This document shows positions 7,139-16,387 of a stretch of DNA of 64,000 nt, one piece after another. Position numbers and translations under genes: made by a program. The first letter of the stretch is position 1, and each line of letters opens with the position of its first letter. Below the pieces are notes generated by a model that searched no databases, had not been told where the DNA came from, and worked only from the letters and a program-made list of their open reading frames with translations. The stretch is from NCBI RefSeq assembly GCF_028291725.1, contig NZ_JAQGNT010000042.1:1-64000 (forward strand), given 5' to 3'. The stretch is from Hydrocarboniphaga sp. Lineage in GTDB: Bacteria > Pseudomonadota > Gammaproteobacteria > Nevskiales > Nevskiaceae.

Positions 7139-8509
7139 ATGAACCTGCAGAACTCGAAGGCGACGTCAATCAAGCTGTTCAGCTTGGCGACGCCGCAGAT
7201 GCGCGCGTTCCATTTGACCTGGATGGCGTTTTTCGTGTGCTTCTTCGCCTGGTTCGCGGTCGCGCCGCTGATGCCGATCATCAAGGGCGAATTCGGACTG
7301 ACCAAGGACCAGATCGCCAACATCAATATCGCTGCCGTCGGCATCACGATACTGGTGCGTCTGCTGATCGGCCCGATGTCGGACAAGTACGGGCCGCGCA
7401 AGACCTACACCGGCCTGCTGCTGCTCGGCGCGATCCCGGTCTTCGGCATCGCCTTTGCCAAGAGCTATGAAGCCTTCCTGGTGTTCCGCCTGGCGATCGG
7501 CGCCATCGGCGCCAGCTTCGTGATCACGCAATACCACACCTCGGTGATGTTCGCGCCGAACGTGGTCGGCACCGCGAACGCGGCGGCGGCAGGTTGGGGC
7601 AATGCCGGCGGCGGCGTCACCCAGAGCCTGATGCCGCTGGTGCTGCTGGCGGTGATCAGCTTCGGCGTCGACAAGGCCTTGGGCTGGCGCGTGTCAATGC
7701 TGGTTCCCGGCATCATGATGGTGATCGTCGGCCTGCTTTACTGGAAGTACACGCAGGACTGCCCGCAAGGCAATTACAAGGAGCTGCGCGCCGCTGGCGT
7801 GCAACTTGAAAGCGGCGGCAAGGGCGGTGGCTGGGTCTCGTTCAAGACCGCGATGGCAAACTATCGCGTGTGGATGCTGTTCGTCACCTACGGCCTGTGC
7901 TTCGGCATCGAGCTGTTCGTACACAACGTCGCCGCCAGCTACTACGTCGACAAGTTTCAGATGGATCTGCAGCACGCCGGCCTCGCCGCCGGCAGCTTCG
8001 GCCTGCTGGCGCTGTTCGCTCGCGCGCTCGGCGGCATCGCCTCGGATCGCCTTGCGCGCCTCAAGGGCCTCGACGGTCGCACCATGCTGTTGTTCGCACT
8101 GATGCTGGGCGAAGGCATCGGCCTGATCTGGTTTTCGTCGGTACAGATCGCCAGCGTCGCCGTCGTCGCGATGATCGTATTCGGCGTTTTCACGCACATG
8201 GCCTGCGGCGCGACCTACGCGCTGGTGCCTTTCATTGATCGCAAATCCCTCGGCGGTGTCGCCGGCATCATCGGCGCCGGCGGCAATGTCGGCGCGGTCG
8301 CGGCGGGTTTCCTGCTCAAAGGCCTCGGTGATGTGCAGCTGACCTTCTTCTATCTCGGCGTCGCCGTTCTGTTTGGTGCCGCCTGTGCGGTCATGGTGCG
8401 CTTCAGCGCCGAGCATAAGGCCCGCGAAGCCAAGCTCTACGATGAAGCCGTCGCGATGCGCAAGGCCGCACCGGCAGCGCAGGGCGGCACGGAGGCGCTG
8501 GCCAGCTAA
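7139..8509 (+). CDS. narK: NarK/NasA-type nitrate/nitrite transporter (MFS)
   Basis: This 456-residue major facilitator protein has about twelve TM helices. It carries the nitrate-porter signatures: GPMSDKYGPRKTY after TM2, and the two glycine-rich nitrate motifs, GWGNAGGGVTQ in TM5 and GIIGAGGNVGAVAAGFL in TM11. It would bring nitrate into the cytosol for the reductases encoded directly downstream. It is the first gene of the nas operon and sits behind the sigma-54 promoter and antitermination leader. The family is firm; nitrate uptake rather than nitrite export is inferred from the assimilatory context. Confidence 0.92.
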   Translation: MNLQNSKATSIKLFSLATPQMRAFHLTWMAFFVCFFAWFAVAPLMPIIKGEFGLTKDQIANINIAAVGITILVRLLIGPMSDKYGPRKTYTGLLLLGAIPVFGIAFAKSYEAFLVFRLAIGAIGASFVITQYHTSVMFAPNVVGTANAAAAGWGNAGGGVTQSLMPLVLLAVISFGVDKALGWRVSMLVPGIMMVIVGLLYWKYTQDCPQGNYKELRAAGVQLESGGKGGGWVSFKTAMANYRVWMLFVTYGLCFGIELFVHNVAASYYVDKFQMDLQHAGLAAGSFGLLALFARALGGIASDRLARLKGLDGRTMLLFALMLGEGIGLIWFSSVQIASVAVVAMIVFGVFTHMACGATYALVPFIDRKSLGGVAGIIGAGGNVGAVAAGFLLKGLGDVQLTFFYLGVAVLFGAACAVMVRFSAEHKAREAKLYDEAVAMRKAAPAAQGGTEALAS

Positions 8510-8535
8510 GCGGCCAAGGGAACGTTCTTACGAGA

Positions 8536-8565
8536 AGGGCCTCAAAAAAGCCCTCGTTATTTTTA
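8536..8565 (+). terminator. weak terminator-like hairpin between narK and nirB
   Basis: AGGGC (8536-8540) pairs with GCCCT (8550-8554), followed shortly by TTATTTTT. The stem is short, so it may reduce read-through into nirB or mark an mRNA processing end rather than stop transcription. narK and nirB are otherwise co-directional with a 104-bp gap. Confidence 0.35.
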
Positions 8566-8613
8566 CCCGTCGATTCAGCACTCGTCTTTTGATACGGGAA
8601 GATCAGGTACGCA

Positions 8614-11166
8614 ATGAAGCTCGTCGTCATCGGTAACGGCATGGTCGGTCACAAGCTGCTTGAGCAGCTGACCGCGCAAGCCGTTCCGGATCTTGAAATC
8701 ACGGTCCTCTGCGAGGAATCGCGGCCGGCCTATGATCGTGTCCATCTTTCGTCTTACTTCAGCGGCACTTCGGCCGAAGAGCTGTCGCTGGTCACGCCGA
8801 ATTTCTTCGAGCAGGACAATCTGCTGCTGAAACTCAACACCAAGGGCGTCGCCATCGACCGCGCCGCGCGCGTCGTCGTCACGTCCAATGGCGAGCGCGT
8901 CACTTACGACAAGCTGGTGCTCGCCACCGGCTCCTACCCGTTCGTACCGCCGGTGCCGGGCCGTGATCGCCCGGGCTGCCTGGTGTATCGCACGATCGAA
9001 GATCTGGAGGCGATGACCGACTGGGGCAAGAAGTCCAAGGTCGGCGTCGTCATCGGCGGCGGCCTGCTCGGCCTGGAATGTGCAAAGGCGCTGACTGACA
9101 TGGGCCTGGTTACGCACGTGGTCGAGTTCGCGCCGCGCCTGATGGCGGTGCAGATCGACGATGGTGGCGGCCGCGTGCTGCGCAACAAGATCGAAGCGCT
9201 CGGCGTCACCGTGCACACGCAGCGCAACACGCTGGAGATCGTCGACGGCTCGGGCATGGGCATCGGCGGCCGCCACGCGATGAAGTTCGCCGACGGCAGC
9301 CAGCTCGAGACCGACATGATCGTGTTCTCCGCCGGCATCCGTCCGCGCGACGAGCTGGCGCGCGTGTCGGGGCTCGAGATGGGCGAACGCGGCGGCATCA
9401 AGGTCGACAAGAACTGCCTGACCTCCGATGCGAACATCTACGCGATCGGCGAATGCGCACTGTCAGGCGGCAAGATCTACGGCCTGGTCGCACCCGGCTA
9501 CGAAATGGCTCGCGTGGTCGCGCAGCACATCAGCGGCAGCGGCGCCGAATTCAACGGCGCCGACATGAGCACCAAGCTCAAGCTGATGGGTGTCGACGTC
9601 GCCAGCATCGGCGACGCGCACGCCGCCACGCCCGGTTCGCGCTGCTATGTGTTCACCGACGAGCGCAAGCAGATCTACAAGAAGATGGTCACCTCGGCCG
9701 ACGGCAAGGAGTTGATCGGCGCAGTGCTGGTCGGCGAAGCCAGCGAATACGGCACGCTGCTGCAGATGATGCTGAACCGCATGCCGCTGCCGGAGTCGCC
9801 GGAGTTTCTGATTCTGCCCTCCTCCGACGGCCTGGCCAAGCCCGGCCTCGGCGTCGACGCGCTGCCGGACAGCGCGCAGATCTGTTCGTGCAACGACGTG
9901 TCCAAGGGCGCGCTGTGCGCGGCGGTCGAAGGCGGCGCACGCACGGTCGGCGAATTGAAGAGCTGCACCAAGGCCGGCACCTCCTGCGGCGGCTGCGTGG
10001 CACTGGTCACGCAGATCATGAAGTCCGAGCTGAAGCGTCAGGGCGTCGCGGTCAACAACCATCTGTGCGAACACTTCGCGTATTCGCGCCAGGAGCTGTA
10101 CCACCTGGTGCGGGTGCACAAGATCAGGAGCTTCCGCGATCTGGTGCATCAGCACGGCAGCGGGCTCGGCTGCGACATCTGCAAGCCGGCTGTGGCTTCG
10201 ATTCTGGCTTCGTGCTGGAACGAGTTTGTGCTGAGCAAACCGAATGCGGCGCTGCAGGACTCCAACGATTATTTCCTCGGCAACATCCAGAAAGACGGCA
10301 CCTACTCGATCATCCCGCGCATCGCCGGCGGCGAGATCACGCCGCAGGGGCTGATCGTGATCGGCCAGGTCGCGCAGAAGTATGGTCTTTACACCAAGAT
10401 CACTGGCGGCCAGCGCATCGACATGTTCGGCGCGCAGGTTCATCAGCTGCCGGCGATCTGGCGCGAGCTGACCGATGCCGGCTTCGAATCCGGCCACGCC
10501 TACGGCAAGGCGCTGCGCACCGTGAAGAGCTGCGTGGGTTCGACCTGGTGCCGCTACGGTATGCTCGACTCGGTCAGCATGGCGCTTAAGATCGAGCACC
10601 GCTACAAGGGCCTGCGCTCGCCGCACAAGCTCAAGTCCGCGGTCTCGGGCTGCACCCGCGAATGCGCCGAGGCGCAGTCCAAAGACTTCGGCGTAATCGC
10701 CACCGAGAAAGGCTGGAACCTGTACGTCTGCGGCAACGGCGGCATGAAGCCGCGCCACGCCGAGCTGCTGGCCGGCGATCTCGACGACGAAACCCTGATC
10801 CGCTATCTCGACCGTTTCCTGATGTTCTACATCCGCACCGCGGATCGCCTGCAGCGCACCAGCGTCTGGCGCGACAACATGGAAGGCGGTCTCGATTATC
10901 TGAAAGACGTGATCGTCAACGACAGCCTCGGCATCGGCGCCGAGCTGGAATCCGAAATGGCGTCGATCGTCGACAGCTACGAAGACGAATGGAAGAAGGC
11001 GATCGACGATCCGGAAACGCTGAAGCGCTTCCGCAGCTTCGTCAACAGCGATGCAGGCGACAACAACGTGGTGTTCGTGCAGGAACGCGGCCAGATCCGG
11101 CCGGCCACCGCGGATGAGAAAAAAAGCCGCTTCAAAGGTATTCCGGTCGTCGAAGCCGAAGCCTGA
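8614..11166 (+). CDS. nirB: nitrite reductase [NAD(P)H] large subunit NirB
   Basis: This 850-residue protein reduces nitrite to ammonium in the cytosol using NAD(P)H, FAD, a [2Fe-2S] centre, a [4Fe-4S] centre and siroheme. Domains in order are an N-terminal FAD/NAD oxidoreductase (IGNGMVGHKLLEQL at the start, VVIGGGLLGLECAKAL near 145) and a BFD-like [2Fe-2S] domain (CSC near 424-426, then CGGC). Two ferredoxin-type sulfite/nitrite reductase repeats follow. The siroheme/4Fe-4S ligands are visible as Cys-640, Cys-646, Cys-680 and Cys-684. Length is normal for NirB. nirD follows 45 bp later. Confidence 0.96.
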   Translation: MKLVVIGNGMVGHKLLEQLTAQAVPDLEITVLCEESRPAYDRVHLSSYFSGTSAEELSLVTPNFFEQDNLLLKLNTKGVAIDRAARVVVTSNGERVTYDKLVLATGSYPFVPPVPGRDRPGCLVYRTIEDLEAMTDWGKKSKVGVVIGGGLLGLECAKALTDMGLVTHVVEFAPRLMAVQIDDGGGRVLRNKIEALGVTVHTQRNTLEIVDGSGMGIGGRHAMKFADGSQLETDMIVFSAGIRPRDELARVSGLEMGERGGIKVDKNCLTSDANIYAIGECALSGGKIYGLVAPGYEMARVVAQHISGSGAEFNGADMSTKLKLMGVDVASIGDAHAATPGSRCYVFTDERKQIYKKMVTSADGKELIGAVLVGEASEYGTLLQMMLNRMPLPESPEFLILPSSDGLAKPGLGVDALPDSAQICSCNDVSKGALCAAVEGGARTVGELKSCTKAGTSCGGCVALVTQIMKSELKRQGVAVNNHLCEHFAYSRQELYHLVRVHKIRSFRDLVHQHGSGLGCDICKPAVASILASCWNEFVLSKPNAALQDSNDYFLGNIQKDGTYSIIPRIAGGEITPQGLIVIGQVAQKYGLYTKITGGQRIDMFGAQVHQLPAIWRELTDAGFESGHAYGKALRTVKSCVGSTWCRYGMLDSVSMALKIEHRYKGLRSPHKLKSAVSGCTRECAEAQSKDFGVIATEKGWNLYVCGNGGMKPRHAELLAGDLDDETLIRYLDRFLMFYIRTADRLQRTSVWRDNMEGGLDYLKDVIVNDSLGIGAELESEMASIVDSYEDEWKKAIDDPETLKRFRSFVNSDAGDNNVVFVQERGQIRPATADEKKSRFKGIPVVEAEA

Positions 11167-11211
11167 GAAATCTTGGAAGCCATGGGCACTACGAATACGG
11201 AGGACGCGACG

Positions 11212-11574
11212 ATGGACGGTGGAAGCCTGGGCATCGCAGCCGCGGAATGGGTCTGCGTCTGCGCCGCCGACGATATCTGGCCGAACATCGGCGTCTGCGC
11301 GCTGGTCAGGAATAACCAGATCGCGGTGTTCCGCCTGCAGGATGGCGACGGCGTCGATCACTATTACGCGATCGACAACTACGACCCGCAGTCCGACGCG
11401 AACGTGCTGTCGCGCGGGCTCACCGGCTCGCTCGGCGGGCGCAAGGTAGTCGCGTCGCCGATCTACAAGCAGCACTACGACCTGGTTACCGGCGAATGTC
11501 TGGAAGACGCCAGCCAGCCGGTGCGCGCCTACGCGGTTCGCGTGGATGGCGGCAAGATCTGGGTCGCGGTTTGA
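11212..11574 (+). CDS. nirD: nitrite reductase small subunit NirD
   Basis: This 120-residue Rieske-fold subunit starts WVCVCAADDIWPNIGVCALV and contains the segment VVASPIYKQHYDLVTGECLED, where true Rieske proteins have CxH ligands. NirD lacks those cluster ligands, which is normal for this family. The start at ATG 11212 is chosen because GGAGG (11199-11203) lies 8 nt upstream; an in-frame TTG at 11173 and ATG at 11182 would add an unconserved leader. It acts with NirB in cytosolic nitrite reduction. Confidence 0.92.
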   Translation: MDGGSLGIAAAEWVCVCAADDIWPNIGVCALVRNNQIAVFRLQDGDGVDHYYAIDNYDPQSDANVLSRGLTGSLGGRKVVASPIYKQHYDLVTGECLEDASQPVRAYAVRVDGGKIWVAV

Positions 11575-11579
11575 CCGTC

Positions 11580-12830
11580 GTGAGTCTCCGCCGCAGACCG
11601 CGCCTGGTGGTGGTCGGTAATGGCATGGCGGGCATGCGCACCGTCGAGGAGTTGCTGAAGTTCGCTCCCGAGCATTACGACATCAGCGTGTTCGGCAGCG
11701 AAGCGCACGGCAACTACAACCGCATCCTGCTGTCGCCGGTGCTCGCCGGCGACAAGCAGTTCGCCGACATCATGCTGCACACGCGCGAGTGGTACGCGGC
11801 CAACGACATCACGCTGCATGCCGGTGATCCGGTGGTGCGCATCGACCGCAATCGCCGCGTGGTCGTGTCGCAGTCCGGTTTCCAGGCGCCCTACGACCGC
11901 CTGCTGCTGGCGACCGGCTCCAAGCCTTTCGTGATTCCGGTGCCGGGCCACAAGCTGCCCGGCGTGATCGCGTTCCGCGATATTGCCGATGTCGAGGCGA
12001 TGCTCAGCGCGAGCCGCAGCCATAAACGCGCAGCGGTGATCGGCGGCGGCCTGCTCGGCCTGGAAGCCGCCAACGGCCTGATGCGCCAGGGCATGGACGT
12101 CACCGTGATCCACGTGATGGACAGCCTGATGGAACGCCAGCTCGACAAGCCGGCGGCCTCGCTGCTGCGCAGCGCGCTGGAGAAGCGCGGCCTGCGCTTT
12201 CTGCTGTCGGCGCAGACCGCCGAAATCATTGGTACTGATCGCGTTACCGGCATCAAATTCAAGGACGGCAGCGAAATCGAAACCGACCTGGTGGTGATGG
12301 CCGTCGGCATCCGCCCGAACTTCGATCTCGCCAAATCCGCCGGCCTGTACTGCGACCGCGCGATCGTCGTCGACGACACGCTGCAGACGCATACCGATCC
12401 GCGCATCTACGCGGTCGGCGAATGCGTGCAGCATCGCGGCGCCGTTTACGGCCTGGTCGCGCCGCTGTGGGAGCAGGCGCGTGTCTGCGCCGGGCATCTG
12501 GCCGCGGTCGGCTACAAGCGCTATCCCGGCTCGGTGACCTCGACCAAGCTCAAGGTCACCGGCATCGACCTGTATTCGGCGGGCGATTTCATCGGCGGCG
12601 CCGATACCGAAGACCTCGTATTCCGCGATCCGCGGCGCGGCGTCTACAAGCGCCTGATCATCCGCAAATCCGACGGCGGCGATCGCATCATCGGCGCGGT
12701 GCTGTATGGCGACGTCGCCGACGGGCCCTGGTATTTCGAGCTGATGCAGAAGAACGCGGACATCTCCGCGCTGCGCAATAAACTGCTGTTCGGCCGCTCA
12801 TTTTGCGAAGCCTCCGGTCAGGCGGCCTAG
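11580..12830 (+). CDS. NirB-like FAD/NAD(P)H oxidoreductase (NasB-type electron donor)
   Basis: This 416-residue flavoprotein aligns with the N-terminal half of NirB. It has RLVVVGNGMAGMRTVEELL at the start for FAD and AAVIGGGLLGLEAANGL for NAD(P)H, plus ATGSKPFVIPVPG and YAVGECVQHRGAVYGL. It ends before any BFD or siroheme domain. In other nas operons a protein of this kind passes electrons from NAD(P)H to NasA, and the NasA here carries the matching BFD [2Fe-2S] domain. GTG 11580 gives the usual short N-terminus; TTG 11571, overlapping the nirD stop, is an alternative. The TAG stop codon lies inside the left arm of a 167-bp palindromic element. Confidence 0.85.
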   Translation: MSLRRRPRLVVVGNGMAGMRTVEELLKFAPEHYDISVFGSEAHGNYNRILLSPVLAGDKQFADIMLHTREWYAANDITLHAGDPVVRIDRNRRVVVSQSGFQAPYDRLLLATGSKPFVIPVPGHKLPGVIAFRDIADVEAMLSASRSHKRAAVIGGGLLGLEAANGLMRQGMDVTVIHVMDSLMERQLDKPAASLLRSALEKRGLRFLLSAQTAEIIGTDRVTGIKFKDGSEIETDLVVMAVGIRPNFDLAKSAGLYCDRAIVVDDTLQTHTDPRIYAVGECVQHRGAVYGLVAPLWEQARVCAGHLAAVGYKRYPGSVTSTKLKVTGIDLYSAGDFIGGADTEDLVFRDPRRGVYKRLIIRKSDGGDRIIGAVLYGDVADGPWYFELMQKNADISALRNKLLFGRSFCEASGQAA

Positions 12831-12993
12831 TGCCGTGAATCGGAGATCCACACAAGCAGTCGACTCGGTCTGGCGCCGCGATACTGCGTCGCTCGTCGTC
12901 GCCATAGCTACGGCTATGACTCCTCCTCGCGCCTTGTCTCGCGACGCCATCCCTTCGCGCCTGATTGCGCGGATCTCCGATTCACGGCACTAG
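12827..12993. repeat. MITE-like element with 23-bp perfect terminal inverted repeats
   Basis: The left arm (12827-12849) starts CTAGTGCCGTGAATCGG, and the right arm (12971-12993) is its perfect complement ending in CTAG-type sequence. The 121-bp interior is non-coding and contains a small hairpin CATAGC-TACG-GCTATG (12902-12917) and the palindrome-prone GTCTCGCGAC. The element is 167 bp long and has no ORF, so it would need a transposase elsewhere. The outer CTAG may be a target-site duplication, but because CTAG is self-complementary this cannot be told apart from arm sequence. It separates the flavoprotein gene (stop codon inside the arm) from nasA (start 4 bp after the element). Confidence 0.7.
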
Positions 12994-12996
12994 CTC

Positions 12997-15693
12997 ATGG
13001 ACGAGAGCGCCGACATTGCCCGCGCGGTGGTGAAGACCACCTGCCCCTATTGCGGGACCGGCTGTGGTGTCGACGTCACCGTCGACGGCGATCACGCCAA
13101 GGTCGCAGGCGACAAGGAACATCCGACCAACTACGGCCGGCTGTGCGTGAAGGGCACCGCGCTCGGCGACACCGTGGTTGCGCAGGGGCGGCTGCTGTAT
13201 CCGCAGATCCGCGATGCCGACGGCGTGATGGTCCGCCGCAGCTGGGACGAGGCGCTCGATCATGTCGCCGCCAGGCTGCAGGGCATCGTCGACGAGCACG
13301 GCCGCGACGCGATCGCCTGGTATGTCTCCGGCCAGTTGCTGACCGAGGACTACTACGTCGCCAACAAGCTGGTCAAAGGCTTCGTCGGCACCGCCAACAT
13401 CGACACCAACTCGCGGTTGTGCATGTCATCGGCGGTCGCCGGCCACAAGCGCGCGTTCGGCGAAGACATCGTGCCGGTGTCCTACGACGACCTGGAACTC
13501 GCCGACCTGATCGTACTGGTCGGCAGCAATACCGCCTGGTGCCATCCGATTCTGTTCCAGCGCATCGTGCGTGAGAAGGAACGGCGGCCCGAAATGAAGA
13601 TCGTCGTCATCGATCCGCGCCGCACCGCGACCACCGAGATGGCGGACCTGCATCTGCCGCTGCGCGCCGGCGCCGATGTGCGCCTGTTCAATGGCCTGCT
13701 GACGTATCTGAACCAGCACGGCATCGTCGACACCGCTTTCATCGAGCGCTCGACCAGCGGCCTCAAGGAAGCGCTGGACGCGGCCGAAGCCGGCGGCGCC
13801 GACGTGCGCGCGGTCGCCGAACAATGCGGCCTCGACGCCGGCCAGCTCGCCGAGTTCTACCGGCTGTTCGCGGTCACCGAGCGCGTCGTCACCTGCTTCT
13901 CGATGGGCGTCAACCAGTCTTCGGCCGGCACCGACAAGGTCAACGCGATCATCAACTGCCATCTGCTGAGCGGCCGCATCGGCAAGCCCGGTGCCGGCCC
14001 GTTCTCGCTGACCGGGCAGCCCAATGCGATGGGCGGTCGCGAAGTCGGCGGACTGTCGAACATGCTGGCCGCGCACATGGATCTCGAAAGCGCGGCCGAT
14101 CGCGATACGGTGCAGACGTTCTGGAGCAGCCCCGCCATCGCCGACAAACCCGGCCTCAAGGCTGTGGATCTGTTCGACGCGATCGACGAGGGCCGCATCA
14201 AAGCGGTGTGGATCATGGCGACCAATCCAGTGGTCAGCCTGCCCGACGCCGACAAGGTCAAGCGTGCGCTCGCCAGGTGCGAGCTGGTGATCGTCTCCGA
14301 CGTGATCGAGAAAACCGACACCACCGCGTTCGCGCACGTGCTGCTGCCGGCCCAGGGCTGGGGCGAGAAAGACGGCACCGTAACCAATTCCGAGCGCTGC
14401 ATCTCGCGCCAGCGCGCCTTCGTCGCGCCGCTGGGCGAAGCCCGCGCCGACTGGTGGATGCTGGCCGAAGTCGCGCGCCGCTGGGGCTTTGCGGCGCAGT
14501 TCGCGTATCAGGACGCATCCGACATCTTCGACGAGCACGCGCGCCTGTCGGCCTGGCGTAATGACGGCAGCCGCTACTTCGACATCGGCGGCCTGGCCGG
14601 CCTCGGCACCGCCGGCTACGACGCGCTGCAACCGGTGCGCTGGCCGGTCACGGCGAGCGTTGAGGCCGCCGCGCTGCAGGCCTTCGCCGACGGCCGCTAC
14701 TACCACACCGACGGCCGCGCCCGCTTCATCGCGACACCGCCGCGCGCGCCGGTGAATCCGGTCGACGACGAATATCCGCTGGTGCTGAACACCGGCCGGG
14801 TTCGCGATCACTGGCATACGATGACGCGCACCGGCCTGTCGGCGACGCTGGCCTCGCACATCGCCGAACCCTATGTTGACCTGCATGCGCAGGACGCGCT
14901 GCTCAGCGGTGTCAGCGACGGCACGCTGGCGCGCGTCAGCACGCGCTGGGGCAGCCTGGTCGCGCGCGTCAAGATCAGCGGCGAAATGCCGCGCGGCACG
15001 CTGTTCGTGCCAATCCACTGGAATGCGCAGTACGCCTCCGACGCGCGTGTCGGCGGCCTGGTCAACCCGGTCGTCGATCCGGTTTCCGGCGAGCCCGAGT
15101 TCAAGCACACGCCGGCCAAGGTCGAGGCTTTCACAGTCGCCTGGCACGGTTTCGTGCTGAGCCGCGATGCGCTGCCGATGGAGACGCACAGCTGGTGGAC
15201 GCGCGTGACCGGCGCCCAGTTCAACCGCTACGAACTGGCCGGCCGCGACACCGATGCCGACTGGCCGAACCTGGCGCGGGCCGCACTCGGCGCCAACAGC
15301 AACGCCGACTGGCTCGAATACGAGGATCGCAGCGCCGGCCTGTACCGCGCCGCGCTGCTGGTCGACGAGCGCATCGAAGCCTGCATCTTCGTCTCCCAGC
15401 GCAGCGACCTGCCCTCGCGCGCCTGGCTGTCCGGCCTGTTCGCCAAGGACGTGCTGAGCGAGCCGGACCGCATCGGCCTGCTGGTCGGCGAGCCGTTGGA
15501 GGCTGCTGAAGACCAGGGCCCGACCGTGTGCTCCTGTTGGGGCGTGGGCCGCAACCGCATCATCGACGGCATCCGCAAGCACGGCCTGACCACGGTCGCG
15601 GCGCTGGGCGAGAAGCTGCAATGCGGCACCAATTGCGGCTCCTGCGTGCCGGAGCTGAAAGTGCTGCTGGCGCAGAGCCGGGTCGCGGCCTGA
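12997..15693 (+). CDS. nasA: assimilatory nitrate reductase catalytic subunit NasA
   Basis: This 898-residue molybdopterin oxidoreductase reduces nitrate to nitrite in the cytosol. The N-terminal [4Fe-4S] motif is visible (Cys-16, Cys-19, Cys-23, then RLCVKG). Bis-MGD binding segments follow, with the probable Mo-ligand Cys-142 in SRLCMSSAVAGHKRAFG. The C-terminus bears a BFD-like [2Fe-2S] domain (VCSCWGVGRN then CGTNCGSC), as in Klebsiella NasA, which takes electrons from the flavoprotein upstream. No Tat signal is present, which fits an assimilatory rather than periplasmic enzyme. The ATG lies 3 bp beyond the MITE-like element, and no good Shine-Dalgarno sequence is visible in that spacer. 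Confidence 0.94.
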   Translation: MDESADIARAVVKTTCPYCGTGCGVDVTVDGDHAKVAGDKEHPTNYGRLCVKGTALGDTVVAQGRLLYPQIRDADGVMVRRSWDEALDHVAARLQGIVDEHGRDAIAWYVSGQLLTEDYYVANKLVKGFVGTANIDTNSRLCMSSAVAGHKRAFGEDIVPVSYDDLELADLIVLVGSNTAWCHPILFQRIVREKERRPEMKIVVIDPRRTATTEMADLHLPLRAGADVRLFNGLLTYLNQHGIVDTAFIERSTSGLKEALDAAEAGGADVRAVAEQCGLDAGQLAEFYRLFAVTERVVTCFSMGVNQSSAGTDKVNAIINCHLLSGRIGKPGAGPFSLTGQPNAMGGREVGGLSNMLAAHMDLESAADRDTVQTFWSSPAIADKPGLKAVDLFDAIDEGRIKAVWIMATNPVVSLPDADKVKRALARCELVIVSDVIEKTDTTAFAHVLLPAQGWGEKDGTVTNSERCISRQRAFVAPLGEARADWWMLAEVARRWGFAAQFAYQDASDIFDEHARLSAWRNDGSRYFDIGGLAGLGTAGYDALQPVRWPVTASVEAAALQAFADGRYYHTDGRARFIATPPRAPVNPVDDEYPLVLNTGRVRDHWHTMTRTGLSATLASHIAEPYVDLHAQDALLSGVSDGTLARVSTRWGSLVARVKISGEMPRGTLFVPIHWNAQYASDARVGGLVNPVVDPVSGEPEFKHTPAKVEAFTVAWHGFVLSRDALPMETHSWWTRVTGAQFNRYELAGRDTDADWPNLARAALGANSNADWLEYEDRSAGLYRAALLVDERIEACIFVSQRSDLPSRAWLSGLFAKDVLSEPDRIGLLVGEPLEAAEDQGPTVCSCWGVGRNRIIDGIRKHGLTTVAALGEKLQCGTNCGSCVPELKVLLAQSRVAA

Positions 15694-15790
15694 GGCAGTG
15701 CCGGATCGGCACCGAATCGACACCGAACCGGCTTATTTGTACCGATATTCGGGCCGGCGCAAGGTCCGCGTCGGGGCTACAATGCGAGCC

Positions 15791-16387
15791 ATGTCACACC
15801 TCTCCCACTCCCAGCAGCCGATTGCCGGCGGCATTCTCGCCGGCGGCGAAGGCCGCCGTTTCGGCGGTCTCGACAAGGGCTGGATCGCGTATCGCGGCCA
15901 CAGCTTCGTCGAGCAGGTGCTGTCGCGGCTGCAGCCCCAGGTCGATGAGCTGCTGATCTCGGCGAATCGCAACCTCGATCGTTATCAGGCACTGGGCCAT
16001 CCGGTGCTGAGTGATCGTCTCGGCGCCGGCCCGCTGGCCGGCCTGCTGCGCTTGCTCGAATCCGCATCACGGTCCTGGCTGCTGACGGCACCCTGCGACG
16101 CGCTCGATCTGCCCACCGATCTGGCGCGGCAATTCATCGAGATTCAGCGCAGCCAGGACGCCGACGTCGTCGTGCTCACTGATGACGACGGCGTGCATCC
16201 GACGGTCAGCCTGACGCGGGCCTCGCTGGCGCCGGACATCGAAGCTTTCATGCGGGACGGCGGCCTGTCGCTGCAGCGCTGGCAGTCGCGGCATCGCGTG
16301 GTCCAGGCGCGGCGCGGCGGTGTGCTGTGCAACGTCAACGACGCGACGGCACTCGACGAGTTGCAGCGGGAGCCGGTCCATGGCTGA
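15791..16387 (+). CDS. mobA: molybdenum cofactor guanylyltransferase MobA
   Basis: This 198-residue enzyme adds GMP to molybdopterin to make the MGD cofactor needed by NasA. The nucleotidyltransferase signature AGGILAGGEGRRFGGLDKG is at residues 11-29, and the metal-binding segment LLTAPCDALDLP follows near 100. ATG 15791 places the signature at the usual distance; an in-frame ATG at 15782 adds three residues. Its end overlaps moaA by eight bases, so it is translated as part of the Moco gene run. Confidence 0.9.
   Translation: MSHLSHSQQPIAGGILAGGEGRRFGGLDKGWIAYRGHSFVEQVLSRLQPQVDELLISANRNLDRYQALGHPVLSDRLGAGPLAGLLRLLESASRSWLLTAPCDALDLPTDLARQFIEIQRSQDADVVVLTDDDGVHPTVSLTRASLAPDIEAFMRDGGLSLQRWQSRHRVVQARRGGVLCNVNDATALDELQREPVHG

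Noticed and set aside
6743-7142. Two overlapping + strand frames in the narK leader
   Set aside because: They have no recognisable features, overlap each other and the attenuator, and run into narK; the region is explained better as a regulatory leader.
9463-11475. Long minus-strand frame antisense to nirB
   Set aside because: It mirrors nirB codon usage (GC-rich third positions), has no family features and no ribosome-binding site.
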